From Bacteroidota bacterium (GTDB lineage: Bacteria; Pseudomonadota; Alphaproteobacteria; Puniceispirillales; Puniceispirillaceae): 8,102 nt of DNA. A program made the position numbers and the translations under genes. Below the pieces are notes generated by a model. It was not told the DNA's origin, ran no database searches, and saw only the letters and a list, made by a program, of their open reading frames with translations. This document shows positions 6,371 to 8,102 of the stretch, piece by piece (the first letter of the stretch is position 1; each line of letters starts with the position of its first letter). The stretch spans positions 1-8,102 of the forward strand of contig JAACDV010000268.1 of assembly GCA_009936825.1 (NCBI GenBank), read 5' to 3'.

Positions 6371-7399
6371 ATGGCAAGTGCCAAAGACCAAACGGGTAAA
6401 AATAAACCAAAAACCTCTAATGTAGCGGCAAAAAAGTCGGCATCAAAAAATCCGACATCTCGAGGCGGGCAGCGTCACCGCGGCTTGGGACGTGGCCTGT
6501 CATCGCTTTTAGGGGATGCTGGGGTTGCTGCTGCCACATCAACACAGGCGGCACAAGCGGTGGCACTTCCAACCACCAAAACCGCGGATGATGGTGCGGT
6601 GGTGCTAACCGGTCTTAGCGAAATTCCCATTGAATGGATCAATTCGGGTCCTTGGCAGCCGCGCCGTAAATTCGATCAGACAGCGTTAAAGGAATTATCC
6701 GAATCGCTTCGCAGCAAGGGGTTGGTGCAGCCAATTTTGGTCCGACCTAGGGCAGAATCGAAGAATCGGTATGAGTTGATTGCCGGTGAGCGCCGCTGGC
6801 GCGCTGCGCAGATGGCACAGCTCCATAAAATTCCGGCAATTATTCGTGAATTCAGCGATGAAGAAGCCTATGAAGTTGCCCTGATTGAGAATATCCAACG
6901 CGCCGATCTGAGTGTCATCGAAGAGGCTGACGGCTATCGTCAACTGATTGATGCATTTGGGTATACTCAGGATGATCTATCTGAAATTATTGGTAAATCC
7001 AGAAGCCACATTGCTAATCTTCTGCGTCTTCTTTCGCTACCGTCAGAGATCACTGACATGGTTGTTGAAGGTGTTTTAACGATGGGCCAAGTCCGCCCCC
7101 TGATTGGTCATGAAAATAGCATTGAGTTGGCCCGCGATATCGCGCGGCGCGGGTTGAGCGCGCGTCAGGTTGAGGCGCTGGTGGCAAAATCACGCGGTGC
7201 AGGTAAATCTGGCAGCAAGAAACAAAAACCGGAGCAGAAATCAGCAAATACCCGGGCGACCGAGCAAATGATTGCGGATAGGCTGGGTCTGAAGGTTAAC
7301 ATCGACTGGGATGAGACGCGTGAGACGGGCCGAATGGTCCTCTATTTCACTGCGCTTGAGCAGTTTGAAGAAGTGTTGAGTAAGCTTGATTCAGCCTAG
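6371..7399 (+). CDS. parB: Chromosome partitioning protein ParB (Spo0J/Noc-type CTPase)
   Basis: ParB binds parS, then uses CTP to close into a sliding clamp that spreads along DNA and stimulates ParA. The 342 residues are somewhat longer than the common 280-300, mainly from a Lys/Ser-rich N-terminal tail (1-36) and an Ala-rich linker. RGLGRGLSSLLGD (37-49) is the conserved ParA-activating motif. The CTP-binding domain has PWQPRRKFD (94-102), box GERRWRA (139-145) and box ENIQRADL (173-180). The parS-reading helix-turn-helix is about 199-222 (TQDDLSEIIGKSRSHIANLL). A Lys-rich linker (277-290) precedes the C-terminal dimerisation domain (about 295-342). The start at 6371 is well supported by AAGGAG (6355-6360) ten bases upstream. 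Two perfect parS sites in this window supply its targets. It is the last gene of the plus-strand run, 18 bp from convergent holA. Confidence 0.98.
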   Translation: MASAKDQTGKNKPKTSNVAAKKSASKNPTSRGGQRHRGLGRGLSSLLGDAGVAAATSTQAAQAVALPTTKTADDGAVVLTGLSEIPIEWINSGPWQPRRKFDQTALKELSESLRSKGLVQPILVRPRAESKNRYELIAGERRWRAAQMAQLHKIPAIIREFSDEEAYEVALIENIQRADLSVIEEADGYRQLIDAFGYTQDDLSEIIGKSRSHIANLLRLLSLPSEITDMVVEGVLTMGQVRPLIGHENSIELARDIARRGLSARQVEALVAKSRGAGKSGSKKQKPEQKSANTRATEQMIADRLGLKVNIDWDETRETGRMVLYFTALEQFEEVLSKLDSA

Positions 7400-7417
7400 C
7401 AGGCGAAGCAAAAATCC

Positions 7418-8102
7418 TTAACGGCGGAGCGCACGGCCACGAAGGCAAACTCCAAGAAGGGTTTGCGCACAATGCGTTTCATCGTCCGGAACCCCAGTTT
7501 TTATTGCAAGTTCTGCGTCCTGAAGGCGGTTAACAGCATCAAGAAGTGTTTCTGATGACCAAAAACGAAGCTGGGCGATCAATCGGTCCTGAAGCTTAAA
7601 ATGAACTGGCGGGCGAAGTGATTTTACCGCCTGCACCAAAGGGGTGCCGGATTTACTGGCTCGTGCTGCAGAAAGCAGTTGTTTGAAAAAGCCCTGACAC
7701 CCCCTGATTAGCATGATGGCGTTATGATTTTCGGCCCATGCTTTGGCGATCGAGTGTTCCAGCTTGGCAATTTGTCCCTCGGCCGCCGCAATCGCGATAT
7801 CGGTAATGGCAAGGCTCGCACTATCTCCCAGCGCATCGCGAACATCATCGTAGCTAAGCACCCCATCGGGACCGGCCAGCAAAGCCAGTTTTTCAAGCTC
7901 GCGGCGTGAGGCGGCACGGTCACTGCCACTCCGCCCAACAATAAAAGCCTTGGTATCGGCATCTATTTGGATCCGGTCCCGTGCCATGACTTCCGTCAAT
8001 AATGCGGCAATATCACCCGCCGCATCGGGATAGCACCCGATTGAAGCCGCCTGATCAGCGGTATCAAATAATTTAACCAGCGCATGACGGGTCGTGGTAT
8101 CA
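7418..8102 (-). CDS. holA: DNA polymerase III delta subunit, C-terminal part (5' end outside window)
   Basis: The delta subunit belongs to the clamp-loader complex and opens the beta sliding clamp. The minus-strand frame stays open to the right edge, giving 227 residues of a protein that is usually about 340. The TTG at 7997-7999 is internal, because the upstream residues IGCYPDAAGDIAALL continue the family pattern. Key segments are the GCYPD stretch, FIVGRSGSDRAASRRELEKL (codons about 7945-7886), the following YDDVRDALGD, then a helical collar domain with AIMLIRGCQGFFKQL and RPPVHFKLQDRLIAQLRFWS. These match alphaproteobacterial HolA, and a minus-strand holA after parB is the usual order in this class. 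lptE and leuS would be expected beyond the right edge. The sequence is divergent from E. coli HolA, as is normal for this weakly conserved subunit, so the call rests on pattern plus context. Confidence 0.9.
   Translation of the reverse strand, partial: DTTTRHALVKLFDTADQAASIGCYPDAAGDIAALLTEVMARDRIQIDADTKAFIVGRSGSDRAASRRELEKLALLAGPDGVLSYDDVRDALGDSASLAITDIAIAAAEGQIAKLEHSIAKAWAENHNAIMLIRGCQGFFKQLLSAARASKSGTPLVQAVKSLRPPVHFKLQDRLIAQLRFWSSETLLDAVNRLQDAELAIKTGVPDDETHCAQTLLGVCLRGRALRR

Noticed and set aside
7394..7404. Hairpin GCCT-AGC-AGGC at the parB stop as a terminator
   Set aside because: The stem is only 4 bp with a 3-base loop, and no T-tract follows on either strand.
7418..7999. A complete 193-residue gene starting at 7999
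   Set aside because: The start would be an internal TTG. The frame stays open to the window edge and the extra 34 residues continue the HolA pattern, so the gene is truncated by the window, not short.
1..8102. Chromosomal replication origin (DnaA boxes) in the window
   Set aside because: No TTATCCACA-like cluster was found on either strand. parS and parAB suggest the origin is nearby but not here.

Overview
This window is a chromosomal housekeeping segment, almost certainly from an alphaproteobacterium. The order rho – (ogt) – mnmE – mnmG – rsmG – parA – parB, followed by a convergent holA, is the classic origin-proximal layout of that class. The protein sequences and two perfect parS sites fit this. 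Moderate GC, with A/T-rich patches, would suit a marine lineage such as SAR116, but I cannot fix the genus from sequence alone.

Layout. 1-803: 3' two-thirds of rho, cut by the left edge. 820-1320 (minus): ogt, an O6-alkylguanine repair protein, convergent with rho. 1321-1488: short divergent intergenic region. 1489-2910: mnmE. 3009-4925: mnmG, starting with GTG. 4944-5543: rsmG. 5568-6344: parA (possible GTG start at 5556). 6371-7399: parB. 7418-8102 (minus): 3' part of holA, which runs off the right edge. No gene-free stretch exceeds 170 bp. I found no tRNA, rRNA, CRISPR array, insertion sequence or phage gene.

How the genes work together. MnmE (GTPase) and MnmG (FAD enzyme) form one complex that modifies the wobble uridine of certain tRNAs. 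RsmG methylates 16S rRNA. ParA and ParB, with parS, form the chromosome segregation system. Two 16-bp parS palindromes sit in this window, both buried inside genes: one in ogt (1177-1192) and one near the start of rsmG (4982-4997). Both are read in the frame that encodes Val-Ser-Arg-Glu-Thr, so two unrelated proteins carry the same pentapeptide because of the centromere site. Rho, Ogt and HolA belong to transcription termination, DNA repair and replication.

I see no new multi-gene system. The points most worth a second look are the coding-embedded parS pair, an 18-nt triplicate repeat that expands the MnmE G domain next to an unrecognisable G5 motif, and a short insertion in Ogt just after its active-site region.
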